Shown: positions 45,939-54,883 of the stretch, piece by piece
How positions within the stretch are numbered: the stretch's first letter is position 1
Layout of the letters: every line of letters starts with the position of its first letter
Program-made: the position numbers and the translations under genes
Assembly (NCBI GenBank): GCA_905215155.1
Contig: CAJMPJ010000001.1
Span: forward strand, 62,001 to 126,000
Source of the DNA: an uncultured bacterium
GTDB taxonomy: Bacteria > Bacillota > Clostridia > Lachnospirales > Lachnospiraceae
DNA length: 64,000 bases
Direction: 5' to 3'
The notes under the pieces: generated by a model
What the model saw: only the letters and a program-made list of their open reading frames with translations
Database searches by the model: none
What the model was told of the DNA's origin: nothing

Positions 45939-46748
45939 ATGACATTACAGGAAAAAAAGGAAATACTAACATCTTATATAAAAGAAATGGGAAGCCTTGC
46001 CGTAGCTTTTTCCTCAGGAGTCGATTCCACCTTTCTTTTAAAAACGGCCCATGAGGTGCTGGGGGATAAGGTGATCGCAGTGACCGCCCGCTCCTGTTCC
46101 TTCCCGGAGAGGGAACTAAAGGAAGCCATCGCCTTCTGCAAAGAGGAAGGAATCCGGCATTTTATCGTGGACAGTGAGGAGCTGGACATCGAAGGTTTTG
46201 AAAGCAATCCGAAAAACCGGTGCTATCTATGCAAACATGAGCTGTTTGAAAAGATCGCAGTCATAGCAAAAGAGCAGGGGATCAAAGAGATCGCCGAAGG
46301 CTCCAATCTTGACGACAACGGAGATTACCGCCCCGGGCTGGTTGCCGTAGCGGAATTAAACATTAAAAGTCCTCTGCGGTATGCCGGACTTACCAAGGAG
46401 GAGATCAGAGCCTTATCAAAGGAACTGGAGCTAAAGACCTGGGATAAGCAGTCCTTTGCCTGTCTTTCCAGCCGTTTTGTGTACGGAGAGACCATTTCCA
46501 GGGAAAAGCTTTCCATGGTGGACAAAGCGGAGCAGCGTCTGCTCGATATGGGATTTCAGCAGGTGAGGGTGCGGATTCACGGAACCATTGCACGTATCGA
46601 AGTGCTTCCGAACCAGTTGGAGCGTCTGGTTTCGGTCAGAGAGGAAATTGCCGGGTATTTTCATGAACTGGGATTTACCTACGTTACCATGGACTTGGAT
46701 GGCTACCGGACGGGAAGCATGAATGCGACGTTAAAAGACTCGGAATGA
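45939..46748 (+). CDS. larE: ATP-dependent sacrificial sulfur transferase LarE
   Basis: 269 residues. The PP-loop SSGVDST (25-31) activates the pyridinium carboxylate precursor as an adenylate. Cys175 in FACLSSRF matches the cysteine that donates its sulfur in LarE of Lactobacillus (Cys176). An extra C95-x-x-C98 pair could support an iron-sulfur version. The product is the nickel-pincer cofactor of lactate racemase-type enzymes. No larA, larB or larC is in the window, so partners must be elsewhere. AAGGAG precedes ATG at 45939. It has its own promoter and terminator. Confidence 0.88.
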   Translation: MTLQEKKEILTSYIKEMGSLAVAFSSGVDSTFLLKTAHEVLGDKVIAVTARSCSFPERELKEAIAFCKEEGIRHFIVDSEELDIEGFESNPKNRCYLCKHELFEKIAVIAKEQGIKEIAEGSNLDDNGDYRPGLVAVAELNIKSPLRYAGLTKEEIRALSKELELKTWDKQSFACLSSRFVYGETISREKLSMVDKAEQRLLDMGFQQVRVRIHGTIARIEVLPNQLERLVSVREEIAGYFHELGFTYVTMDLDGYRTGSMNATLKDSE

Positions 46749-46795
46749 TGAAACGAGACGTAAGTATTGACGGTTTGGTTCATCCGGTGAGGCAA

Positions 46796-46838
46796 ATGGC
46801 ATACCTATTTCGTCAGAGAGGTATGCCGTTTTTCTTTT
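46796..46838 (+). terminator. larE terminator
   Basis: GGCATACCT pairs with AGGTATGCC, followed by GTTTTTCTTTT. Confidence 0.88.
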
Positions 46839-46853
46839 GACAGGAAATATTCG

Positions 46854-46882
46854 TTGCAATTACCTTGCATTTCTGTTATATT
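46854..46882 (+). promoter_or_regulatory. Promoter of the LRR-VWA-AAA cassette
   Basis: TTGCAA and TATATT with a 17-base spacer, 34 bases before the first start. Confidence 0.6.
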
Positions 46883-46916
46883 TGGTTGTTAAATGATTGG
46901 TTGAGAGGATTTCAAA

Positions 46917-47891
46917 ATGTTTTTATATCAAGTTATCAATGAACACATACGGATTCTCGGTTACCGGGGATACAGCGGGTTTGTCAGGGTTCCGGAAAAG
47001 ATCCAGGCAATGCCTGTAACCGAGCTGTCCGCCTACGCTTTTTCCGGGGGCTGGGGAAGGGAAAAGATGATGTCCTCTCTGGAGCAGGAGGTGCTCTTTT
47101 GTGATGAAGAAGGAAATCCTGTTCAAGCGGAGGAAAAGCAATTACCTCCCCCTATAAGCTGTGAAGCACTCAAGGAAATCTATCTGCCGGAAACCATTCG
47201 GAAAATCGGAAATTACGCATTTTATAATTGCGTCGAGTTAAGCCGTGTGGAGTGTTACAGTTCCATCAATGATTTAGGTTCCGGTCTGTTTACGGGCTGC
47301 ATCGGAATCCGTTATCTGGATTTCCATCTGACCGGTGAACCCCATTCCTGTTTAAAGGAAATATTATCGGAATTAAGACAGGAACTTTATGTAAACTACT
47401 ACAGCGCGTCCGGCAATGCCAGACTGTTGTTTCCTGAGATGTTTGAGGAATCGGTGGAGCATACTCCCGCCAGGATCATTATCCGGGAAATGCACGGCTG
47501 CGGACACATGTACCGGTACTGCTTTGACCATACAGAGTTTCAGTTTCATAAATACGATGCTCTGTTTCCCCACCTGCTGGTCCAGGAGACAAAACGGGTC
47601 ATCGGATCGCTGGTCATAAACCGGCTTTATACACCGGTGCATCTGCTGGAGCATGATAAAAATTTATATGAAGACTATTTAAAAGAACACATAGAAAATA
47701 TTGCCAAACAGGCATTAAAAGAAGATCCCGCCATGTTTCTCTGGCTTGTCAGGGAATATGGTAAAGATCAGAAGCAATTTGATTCCATAGTGGAAATGGC
47801 CTCAAAGGAAGAGAAACCGGAGCTGTTAAGCAACTTAATGGATTTAAGGCGACGCAGATTTCCGGCGAAAAAAAGGACCTTTTCCCTATAA
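46917..47891 (+). CDS. Leucine-rich repeat (BspA-like) cytoplasmic protein of unknown function
   Basis: 324 residues with no signal peptide. The N-terminal part carries two or three LRR_5/BspA-type repeats (YRGYSGFVRVPEKIQAMPVTELSAYAF, then LKEIYLPETIRKIGNYAFYNCVELSRVEC). The C-terminal half is helical with no recognised domain and ends in a basic stretch (LRRRRFPAKKRTF). First of three close genes with a metallopeptidase-VWA protein and an AAA ATPase. LRRs usually bind proteins, so it may recruit a target or adaptor to the complex. That role is inference. Confidence 0.7.
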   Translation: MFLYQVINEHIRILGYRGYSGFVRVPEKIQAMPVTELSAYAFSGGWGREKMMSSLEQEVLFCDEEGNPVQAEEKQLPPPISCEALKEIYLPETIRKIGNYAFYNCVELSRVECYSSINDLGSGLFTGCIGIRYLDFHLTGEPHSCLKEILSELRQELYVNYYSASGNARLLFPEMFEESVEHTPARIIIREMHGCGHMYRYCFDHTEFQFHKYDALFPHLLVQETKRVIGSLVINRLYTPVHLLEHDKNLYEDYLKEHIENIAKQALKEDPAMFLWLVREYGKDQKQFDSIVEMASKEEKPELLSNLMDLRRRRFPAKKRTFSL

Positions 47892-47921
47892 ATAGATGAG
47901 TCAGGAAAGGTTAGGTGGATT

Positions 47922-49241
47922 ATGGTCGATCCCGTAAAAGAAAGGCAGCTGCAGGAACTGGAAGAAGTAAAAGTGGGACACAGCATTTTAATGAATGCCC
48001 GCAACGAGCTATATCTGAATTTTAGGTACCTGGATGTGGCACTCAGCAGCTTTGTATTTGAAGCGGACAGAACCGGAAAAAGGCTTGCCACTGACGGCTA
48101 TGTGATCTATTATCAGCCGGACCTTTTGTTTGCCATGTATAAGAGCAGCCGCATCCTCGTAAACCGGGCTTATCTGCATATGCTGTTTCATTGCCTTTTC
48201 TGCCATTTGAGTGAGATGGGCAGCCGGGAAAAGGTCCTCTGGGATATTGCAAGCGACATTGCCATCGAGTCCATCTTAGACAGCTTCTATGTGAAATCGG
48301 TTTACCGCCATCAGTCCCCCTACCGAAGAGAGGTCTACGGGAAAATCGCGGCAAAGCGGAAGGTTTTTACCGCAGAAGGAATCTACAAGGATTTAAAGGA
48401 AATGGACTTGACACCCGAACAGATCAGCACAATGGCGGCAGAATTTTATGTGGACAGCCATGAGCTGTGGGATCAGGAGGAAGACCCCAGGGTCCGGATG
48501 GAACGGCAGAATCAGTGGCAGGAAATGCGGGAAAAGATGGAGACGGAGATGGAGTCCTTCGGAGAAGAGGATGCCAAGTCCGGCAAAAATCTTCTGGAAC
48601 AGGTGAAGGCAGAAAACCGGGAACGGTATGATTACAAAAATTTTTTAAAAAAGTTTGCTGTCCTTCGGGAAGAGGCTGAGATTGATCCGGATTCCTTTGA
48701 CCCCATCTTTTATACGTACGGCATGACCCTTTATAAACGAATGCCCCTGATCGAGCCGTTAGAGACCAGAGAAGTATTTAAAATTGAAGATTTCGTCATC
48801 GTCATTGATACCTCCATGTCCGTATCCGGGGATTTGGTGAGGCGTTTTTTGGAAGAAACCTATGGAGTGTTGGGAGAATCGGAAAGCTATTTCCGAAAGG
48901 TCAATATCCATATCATCCAGTGCGACGAAGCAATCCAATCGGATGTGACCATAACCAGTAAAAAAGAAATGGAAGATTATATGGAACATTTTACCTTGTC
49001 CGGGTTTGGAGGAACCGATTTTCGGCCAGCCTTTGAATATGTAAACGGCATGATAAACAGGGGAGTCTTTAAAAAACTCCGCGGACTGCTGTACTTCACC
49101 GACGGGAAAGGTATCTATCCGGTCACCATGCCCCCTTATGATACGGCCTTTGTTTTTATGGAAGACCAGTATGAAGATATCTCAGTCCCAAGCTGGGCCA
49201 TGAAAGTGATACTAACGGAAGAGGATTTAAATGTTTCATAA
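47922..49241 (+). CDS. Putative metallopeptidase (DUF2201-like) with C-terminal VWA domain
   Basis: 439 residues. The N-terminal helical domain has the zinc-type pattern H86-x3-H90-x4-H95 (LHMLFHCLFCHL) and acidic WDIASDIAIES, as in the DUF2201 metallopeptidase-like group, though the Glu of a classic HExxH is absent. The C-terminal VWA domain has MIDAS D296-T-S298-M-S300 and later threonine GFGGTDFRP. Proteins of this build are partners of MoxR-type AAA ATPases; one lies 14 bases downstream. Peptidase activity is unproven. Confidence 0.78.
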   Translation: MVDPVKERQLQELEEVKVGHSILMNARNELYLNFRYLDVALSSFVFEADRTGKRLATDGYVIYYQPDLLFAMYKSSRILVNRAYLHMLFHCLFCHLSEMGSREKVLWDIASDIAIESILDSFYVKSVYRHQSPYRREVYGKIAAKRKVFTAEGIYKDLKEMDLTPEQISTMAAEFYVDSHELWDQEEDPRVRMERQNQWQEMREKMETEMESFGEEDAKSGKNLLEQVKAENRERYDYKNFLKKFAVLREEAEIDPDSFDPIFYTYGMTLYKRMPLIEPLETREVFKIEDFVIVIDTSMSVSGDLVRRFLEETYGVLGESESYFRKVNIHIIQCDEAIQSDVTITSKKEMEDYMEHFTLSGFGGTDFRPAFEYVNGMINRGVFKKLRGLLYFTDGKGIYPVTMPPYDTAFVFMEDQYEDISVPSWAMKVILTEEDLNVS

Positions 49242-49255
49242 CAGGAGAAACTGCC

Positions 49256-50770
49256 ATGAATATAAAACGAGCAAAAGAAGAAATAAAAAACACCATTGAA
49301 GCCTATTTGTTAAAGGATGCCTACGGCTCTTATGAGATCCCGTCCTTGCGCCAGAGACCCATTTTTCTCATGGGACCTCCCGGAGTGGGGAAAACCCAGA
49401 TCATGGAACAGGTAGCAAGGGAATGTAAAATAGGACTGGTGGCTTATACCATAACCCATCATACCCGCCAGAGTGCCGTGGGCCTTCCCTTTATTCTTGA
49501 TAAGGAATTTGGAAATGAAACCTACCGGGTGACCGAATACACCATGAGTGAGATCGTTGCATCGGTCTATGAAAAGATGGAGACCACCGGTTTAAAGGAA
49601 GGGATTCTGTTTATTGATGAGATCAACTGTGTTTCCGAAACCCTGGCACCTACCATGCTTCAGTTCCTCCAGTATAAAACCTTTGGAAACCATAAGATTC
49701 CCGAAGGCTGGGTCATCGTAACCGCTGGAAATCCCCCGGAATACAACAAATCCGTCCGGGATTTTGATGTGGTGACCTTGGACCGAATCAAGCTGATTCA
49801 CGTAGAACCTGATTTTGAAGTATGGAAGGCCTATGCCTATGAAAATGATCTGCATCCGGCTGTGATCTCCTATCTGAACACCAAACCGGAGCACTTCTGC
49901 CGCATCGAAACCACGGTAGACGGCAAATTTTTTGCCACTCCCAGAGGCTGGGAGGATTTATCCCGGTTTATCCAGATTTACGAACGCCTGGATAAGAAGG
50001 CGGATCGGGACGTCGTTGGGGAATACATTCAATTTCCAAGGATTGCCAAGGATTTCACCAATTATCTGGAGCTATACTACAAATATCGTGAGGATTACCA
50101 GATCGAAGAAATCTTATCCGGCACCATCCGGGAAAGCCTGTGCAATAAATTAAGCCGGGCGCCGTTTGATGAAAAATTAAACGTAATCGGACTTCTGCTT
50201 TCCAGACTTTCACAGCATTTCCGCAGGGTAGCCGATCAGGGAGACCGGACAGCCCTTCTTATGGACGAGCTTAAAAAGATCAGCCCGGACCTAAATGGCG
50301 TGGAATCTGACTCCATGATCAAACGCCTGTCTGATTTAAGGAGTTCCTGGAAGGAAACCTGGGATAAAAAACGGGAGGCAGGACTCATCAACCGGCGGGA
50401 GGATTATTTGCGCCAGGATGTGGAAGCCCTTCTTTTAAAATACGAAGAAACCCTCCGAAACGGAGATGACCTGGACGATCAGGCTTCCTGGGACAAGCTC
50501 CGGGAACTTTTTGCAGAAGAAACGGCCAAATACGAAACATTCTTAGCCGATGCCGGAAAAACCCTGGAATACGCCTTTGATTTTATGGAAGCCGCCTTTA
50601 TGGACGGTCAGGAAATGGTAGTATTCGTGACCGAGCTGAATACCGGGTATTACAGCGTGAAATTTTTGAAAGAATACGAGTGCGAGAGGTATTATCAGTA
50701 CAACGAAAGGCTTTTATTCAAAGACCGGGAAGATGAATTAAGAACCCGCATTGATAATTTGGGAAAATAA
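49256..50770 (+). CDS. MoxR-type AAA+ ATPase
   Basis: 504 residues. Walker A GPPGVGKT is at 40-47, Walker B ILFIDE at 117-122 (D121, E122), and sensor-1 region VTAGNPPEYNKS follows. The MoxR-like hallmark ITHHTRQSAVGLPF precedes Walker B. The C-terminal 200 residues are helical and charged. It pairs with the VWA protein encoded just upstream, as in MoxR-VWA systems that remodel or load metal into partner proteins. The target is unknown. The start follows CAGGAGAAACTGCC. Confidence 0.88.
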   Translation: MNIKRAKEEIKNTIEAYLLKDAYGSYEIPSLRQRPIFLMGPPGVGKTQIMEQVARECKIGLVAYTITHHTRQSAVGLPFILDKEFGNETYRVTEYTMSEIVASVYEKMETTGLKEGILFIDEINCVSETLAPTMLQFLQYKTFGNHKIPEGWVIVTAGNPPEYNKSVRDFDVVTLDRIKLIHVEPDFEVWKAYAYENDLHPAVISYLNTKPEHFCRIETTVDGKFFATPRGWEDLSRFIQIYERLDKKADRDVVGEYIQFPRIAKDFTNYLELYYKYREDYQIEEILSGTIRESLCNKLSRAPFDEKLNVIGLLLSRLSQHFRRVADQGDRTALLMDELKKISPDLNGVESDSMIKRLSDLRSSWKETWDKKREAGLINRREDYLRQDVEALLLKYEETLRNGDDLDDQASWDKLRELFAEETAKYETFLADAGKTLEYAFDFMEAAFMDGQEMVVFVTELNTGYYSVKFLKEYECERYYQYNERLLFKDREDELRTRIDNLGK

Positions 50771-50823
50771 TGTATAAAAACCATCGGGCAGCTCCATAAT
50801 AAGAAAGAAAAGGAGGTAGTGCC

Positions 50824-51036
50824 ATGGGAAATAAAGCATTGAATTACACAGCTCTGACCATTGCCATTATCGGCGCAGTAAACTGGGGACTCATTGGATT
50901 CTTCAATTTTGACCTGGTATCATTTATTTTCGGCAGCATGACATGGATTACCAGGATCGTGTATGGCCTGGTGGGAATTTCAGGTTTATATCTGCTTACA
51001 TTTTATGGTAATTCAGAGGCTAGAGCAGAAAGATAG
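50824..51036 (+). CDS. DUF378 small membrane protein
   Basis: 70 residues with two membrane helices. The DUF378 signature NYTALTIAIIGAVNWGLIGFF is followed by a second helix RIVYGLVGISGLYLL and a charged end. AAGGAGG precedes ATG at 50824. Function unknown; usually a stand-alone gene. Confidence 0.88.
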   Translation: MGNKALNYTALTIAIIGAVNWGLIGFFNFDLVSFIFGSMTWITRIVYGLVGISGLYLLTFYGNSEARAER

Positions 51037-51396
51037 TAAGATGATTGTACAAAAAAGGGCATTGCATCATGACGTTGGTCTTTGGTCATGGGGCAGTACC
51101 CTTTCACTGTGTAGTAATAAGGGGGGCGCAGCGGGCTGAAGAACTGTTTTTGTATTCGATTCCGCAGCCGCAAAAAAATATGATAGAAATTAAAAAAAAA
51201 CTCTTATGAAAACTTCAGATATGACGATATAGCAATTAGAAAGTTCTTTCCGCTACTTTGCAGTATCCGTTGTTCGGACAAACTTTTCTCCATACTGGTC
51301 CCTGGCTGTTTGAAAAAAGGATCATATGGCATCAAATTAAGATTTCAGCCTGTTGCTCAGGGCCCGAATGACAGGTTTGAAATAGATAAAAAAATA
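51037..51396 (+). other. Intergenic region upstream of flagellin
   Basis: 360 bases without a gene. GACGATAT at 51223-51230 is one base from the sigma-D (sigma-28) -10 box GCCGATAT, but no TAAA box stands at the right distance, so the flagellin promoter is not settled. Confidence 0.4.
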
Positions 51397-51397
51397 G

Positions 51398-51432
51398 GGG
51401 GACAGGGAAGTCCCCGTCATAATTCAAGGAGG
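51398..51432 (+). promoter_or_regulatory. Leader hairpin and Shine-Dalgarno pair, probable CsrA-binding sites of flagellin mRNA
   Basis: GGGGAC (51398-51403) pairs with GTCCCC (51410-51415) and displays AGGGAA in the loop. The second GGA is in the ribosome site AAGGAGG (51426-51432). A GGA-loop hairpin plus a GGA at the Shine-Dalgarno is the arrangement bound by CsrA in the B. subtilis hag leader. Confidence 0.55.
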
Positions 51433-51440
51433 TAATACAA

Positions 51441-52682
51441 ATGAGAATTCAGCACAATATCGCAGCATTAAATTCTTACAAAAACTTAACAAGCAATAAC
51501 GGTACCGTATCCAAGAACCTGGAGAAGTTATCTTCCGGTTACAGAATCAACCGTGCAGGTGATGATGCAGCAGGTCTTGCTATTTCTGAGAAGATGAGAG
51601 CACAGATCACAGGTCTTGAGACTGCATCAAAGAATGCTAACGATGGTATTTCTTTAGTTCAGACAGCAGAAGGTGCTTTAACAGAAGTTCACTCCATGTT
51701 AAACCGTATGGTTGAGCTGGCTCAGCAGTCTGCAAATGGTACATATCAGGATGCAGTAGATAGAGATAACCTGCAGAAAGAGATGGATTCTTTAACTTCA
51801 GAAATTGATCGTATCTCTGCCGGAACAAACTTCAATGGTATCACATTACTTAATGGTGGGTTAGATGGACAGTTAAAGAGCAAAAATAATGTAGCAAAGA
51901 ATGATACAGCAGGTACTGAAGCATTTTCTTATACTGTTTCTGGTGATGACACTACAGATAAAGATTTTAAGGTAGTTTTTGCTACAGGTGATGGATCATC
52001 AAATGGTGCAAGTGGTGTATTAGATGTAGATGGTAAAAAATTAACTATAACAATAGATCAGAAAGACAAAGGAACAATTAGTCAGAAGGATATTGATGGT
52101 GCCATTAAAAGTGCACTTGATGCAGCTAAAACAGCTGCTGCTGGTGATGATACAAAAGAAACAGCTCTTGCTGCACTTGGTGCTGATAAGGTAAAAGTTA
52201 CGTTGAGTGATGATATTACCTTTACACAAAAATCAACAGCAAATACTAATTTATCTACAAGTAACGCATTAGCTAAGCCAGGTAATGCAATGACACTTCA
52301 GATTGGTGAATCTAGTGATAAGCATAATCAGCTTGCAGTAAATATTTCCTCTATGAGTATTGAAGGTTTAGGTTTAACAGATGTTAAAGTTAATACTCAG
52401 GAGGCAGCAGCAGCAGCAGTTAAAACAATCAAGACTGCAATTAATACTGTATCCAGCACTCGTGGTGACCTTGGTGCTCTTCAGAACCGTTTAGAGCATA
52501 CCATCAATAACTTAAGCGTAACAACTGAGAACATGACAGCAGCTGAGAGCCGTATCCGTGACGTTGATATGGCAAAAGAGATGATGTCTTATACAAAGAA
52601 CAACATTCTTGTTCAGGCATCTCAGGCTATGCTTGCTCAGGCAAACCAGGTACCTCAGGGTGTTCTTCAGTTATTAAAGTAA
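51441..52682 (+). CDS. Flagellin
   Basis: 413 residues. The conserved D0/D1 N-terminus is MRIQHNIAALNSYKNL...NLEKLSSGYRINRAGDDAAGLAISEKMR, and the C-terminus NMTAAESRIRDVDMAKEMM...QANQVPQGVLQLLK. The middle (about 155-325) is a variable surface domain rich in Thr, Asp, Lys and Ala with many GCA/ACA/GGT codons. Filament subunit, exported without a signal peptide. AAGGAGG has an 8-base gap to ATG. It is followed by its own terminator and then a methylase that probably modifies it. Confidence 0.97.
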   Translation: MRIQHNIAALNSYKNLTSNNGTVSKNLEKLSSGYRINRAGDDAAGLAISEKMRAQITGLETASKNANDGISLVQTAEGALTEVHSMLNRMVELAQQSANGTYQDAVDRDNLQKEMDSLTSEIDRISAGTNFNGITLLNGGLDGQLKSKNNVAKNDTAGTEAFSYTVSGDDTTDKDFKVVFATGDGSSNGASGVLDVDGKKLTITIDQKDKGTISQKDIDGAIKSALDAAKTAAAGDDTKETALAALGADKVKVTLSDDITFTQKSTANTNLSTSNALAKPGNAMTLQIGESSDKHNQLAVNISSMSIEGLGLTDVKVNTQEAAAAAVKTIKTAINTVSSTRGDLGALQNRLEHTINNLSVTTENMTAAESRIRDVDMAKEMMSYTKNNILVQASQAMLAQANQVPQGVLQLLK

Positions 52683-52696
52683 TTTATTTTCTCTTT

Positions 52697-52725
52697 ATGG
52701 ATGGACTTAGGTCCATCCATTTTTT
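52697..52725 (+). terminator. Flagellin terminator
   Basis: ATGGATGGAC and GTCCATCCAT form a perfect 10-bp stem with loop TTAG and a T-run. Confidence 0.92.
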
Positions 52726-52754
52726 AAATTATAGATTTATAAATGATGGAGACA

Positions 52755-54008
52755 ATGATGGAAAAACTAGATATTTTAAAACCTTCCTGGTATGACCGCT
52801 TTCAGTGCAAAGGCGGGGATTGTTCCTATAATTGCTGTCAGAGTTGGGAGATTTCCATGTCAAAGGATGAATACCGGAAGTGGAGAAAGAAAAAAGTGGT
52901 GGAGCGAGAGAAATGGGATCAGACTATTCAGATTCAGCCTCTGAATAAAAAAACGGATGCCAATTACGCAAAGTTTATTCTGGACCAAGAAAATAAATGT
53001 CCTATGCTCGCAGAGGATGGACTTTGTCAGGCACAGAAGAGTCATGGATATACAATATTGTCTCATACCTGCCAGACCTTTCCCCGACAGGCACACCGAT
53101 ATCTGGACCAGGTGGAGTGTTCCATGTCTTTGGGATGCGAAAGGGTTCTGGAATTATTGATGGAGGAAAAAGAGGGAATTCTTTTAGTTAATGGAAAGAA
53201 AACGTTTTCTTCTGATTCCAGGTATGGAAGTTACATTAAGCAGGAAAAGAGAAGGAAAAACCCAGCTTTAAAGTATTATTATGATATCCAGACGCTTTTT
53301 TTTATTTTGCTACAATTAGAAGAAATTTCGATGGAGGATCGTCTTCTTCTTCTTGGTATGGCTATGCGCCGGATTGATGAGTTAATCGCAGAGGGAAGAG
53401 GTTCCGATATCTCTGCGTACATGGCGCAGTTTATAGAACAGCTGGAACAAGGTGATATCCTTAAGACAATTCAAGAGATTTCGGCGGATAACACGTTGTC
53501 TGTCTATTACAGTGTTTTAACAGGCTTGCAGTATTTAAACCGGGGAGATCACTGCTATAGTAAGATTATGAAGCGAATTTGCGAAAAACTGAATCTGGGT
53601 ATAGAGACTGAATATGGGGATATGACCGTGGACTTTTCTTCGTTTAAGATAGAAAAGGAACTCTACCACAAATACAGGGCTCAGTTCCAGGAAAGAATGA
53701 AAGGCAAGGAATATTTTCTTGAGAATATTTTGGTAACTTATATGCTGTATGCCAATATTCCGTTTAAAGATACAAAGAAAAGCCTATGGGAAAATTATCT
53801 TTACTTAGTTTGGGTGTATAGTATGATAAAGGTTTCCCTTAGTACTTACCTTGAGCCAGACAGCAAAGATGAAGACCTCATCCATTGTTGCAGCGTATTC
53901 TTCCGTAAGTTGGGACATAATAGCAGCTTGTTTGATAAAGTCATAGGAGATTTTAATAAACATGGAAACAGCTTGGCTCATTTGGCTGTACTTTTAAAGA
54001 GCTGTTAA
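52755..54008 (+). CDS. fliB: FliB-like flagellin lysine-N-methylase
   Basis: About 418 residues. The cysteine framework of the FliB family is present: FQCKGGDCSYNCCQSW near the start, CPMLAEDGLCQAQK, then SHTCQTFPRQ and VECSMSLGCERV. These clusters are thought to hold iron-sulfur or zinc. In Salmonella FliB methylates surface lysines of flagellin, and this gene directly follows a lysine-bearing flagellin. Start choice: ATG 52755 or 52758 follow GGAG; ATG 52743 lies upstream of it. It begins in the region after the flagellin terminator, so expression should be lower. Confidence 0.82.
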   Translation: MMEKLDILKPSWYDRFQCKGGDCSYNCCQSWEISMSKDEYRKWRKKKVVEREKWDQTIQIQPLNKKTDANYAKFILDQENKCPMLAEDGLCQAQKSHGYTILSHTCQTFPRQAHRYLDQVECSMSLGCERVLELLMEEKEGILLVNGKKTFSSDSRYGSYIKQEKRRKNPALKYYYDIQTLFFILLQLEEISMEDRLLLLGMAMRRIDELIAEGRGSDISAYMAQFIEQLEQGDILKTIQEISADNTLSVYYSVLTGLQYLNRGDHCYSKIMKRICEKLNLGIETEYGDMTVDFSSFKIEKELYHKYRAQFQERMKGKEYFLENILVTYMLYANIPFKDTKKSLWENYLYLVWVYSMIKVSLSTYLEPDSKDEDLIHCCSVFFRKLGHNSSLFDKVIGDFNKHGNSLAHLAVLLKSC

Positions 54009-54422
54009 ATGAATTATGAAATAATACAATATTATACAATATACAAGTCGGATACCTGCCCATTAGACGCACAGTACGTTCCGTTTGATTGCAGCAGAGT
54101 GTAGGTATCCGGTATGAAAATTTGTATAAAGCATTGATATTTTTATAAAAGAGTTCCTATCTGCGAAGTTGATTTTATCTTAATTCTTAAAAATGTATTT
54201 CTGTGCATGAATAACATAATTCCATATAATAAAAAAATAGTAATTTAATAGAATGATTGATATAAATATCCGTTATTTCCTTTATGCTATTATTTCATAA
54301 CTGAAATAATTAGTATATTGCAAAACAACAGTAATGGATATTATAATAAATCATAGTTTCCTATAATATTAATGTGATAGGATAATTTAAGGTATTTAGC
54401 AGTTTATCAGGAGAGGTGACCT
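54009..54422 (+). other. AT-rich intergenic region with one long-range inverted repeat
   Basis: CGGATACCT at 54049-54057 pairs perfectly with AGGTATCCG at 54103-54111 around a 45-base loop. The rest is AT-rich with no gene-like frame. GGAGAGGTGAC at its end is the ribosome site of the next gene. Confidence 0.5.
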
Positions 54423-54803
54423 ATGTTTTTCATATGCGGCATCAGCCAAGGCAGAAAACAATTTGATTATGCCAGGACCGTAATCTGCAGCCAGTGCGGA
54501 GGCTACGGCAGGTATCAGGTTTTCATGACCTACAGCTATTTCAGCGTTTTCTTTATCCCCATTTTCAAATGGGACCGTCGATATTATGTTCAAACGTCGT
54601 GCTGTAACACGCTCTATGAGCTGAACCCGGAAAAAGGGAAACGAGTAAGCAAGGGAGAAGCCGTAGTAATTACAGAACAGGATCTAACCATCATAGAGCC
54701 TGGAAAAAGAACTTCGGAATGGAACAGAAAGAAGTGTACAAGCTGCGGTTATGAAACGGCAGAAGACTTTGAATACTGCCCGAAATGCGGACAGAGATTT
54801 TAG
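54423..54803 (+). CDS. Zinc-ribbon protein of unknown function
   Basis: 126 residues. An N-terminal CSQCGG pair, hydrophobic YSYFSVFFIPIF and CCNTLYELNPEKG match the zinc_ribbon_15 type. A second C-terminal zinc ribbon is KKCTSCGYETAEDFEYCPKCGQRF. It may bind metal or nucleic acid, but no role can be given. AGGAGAGG precedes ATG at 54423. It is convergent with the nitroreductase gene. Confidence 0.78.
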   Translation: MFFICGISQGRKQFDYARTVICSQCGGYGRYQVFMTYSYFSVFFIPIFKWDRRYYVQTSCCNTLYELNPEKGKRVSKGEAVVITEQDLTIIEPGKRTSEWNRKKCTSCGYETAEDFEYCPKCGQRF

Positions 54804-54828
54804 GTTTCTTATGAAAGCGAAAGAAAGT

Positions 54829-54872
54829 CAACGATCAGCCGGCTGTAAATTTCATAGACCGGCTGATCATTG
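54829..54872. terminator. Shared terminator of convergent genes
   Basis: GATCAGCCGG and CCGGCTGATC form a perfect 10-bp stem with 16-base loop, extended by CAA/TTG. T-runs are short on both sides. Confidence 0.65.
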
Positions 54873-54883
54873 TTTGATCCCAC

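Noticed and set aside
51223-51230. Sigma-D promoter for flagellin
   Set aside because: The -10-like box is good, but no TAAA box sits about 15 bases upstream, so I do not call it.
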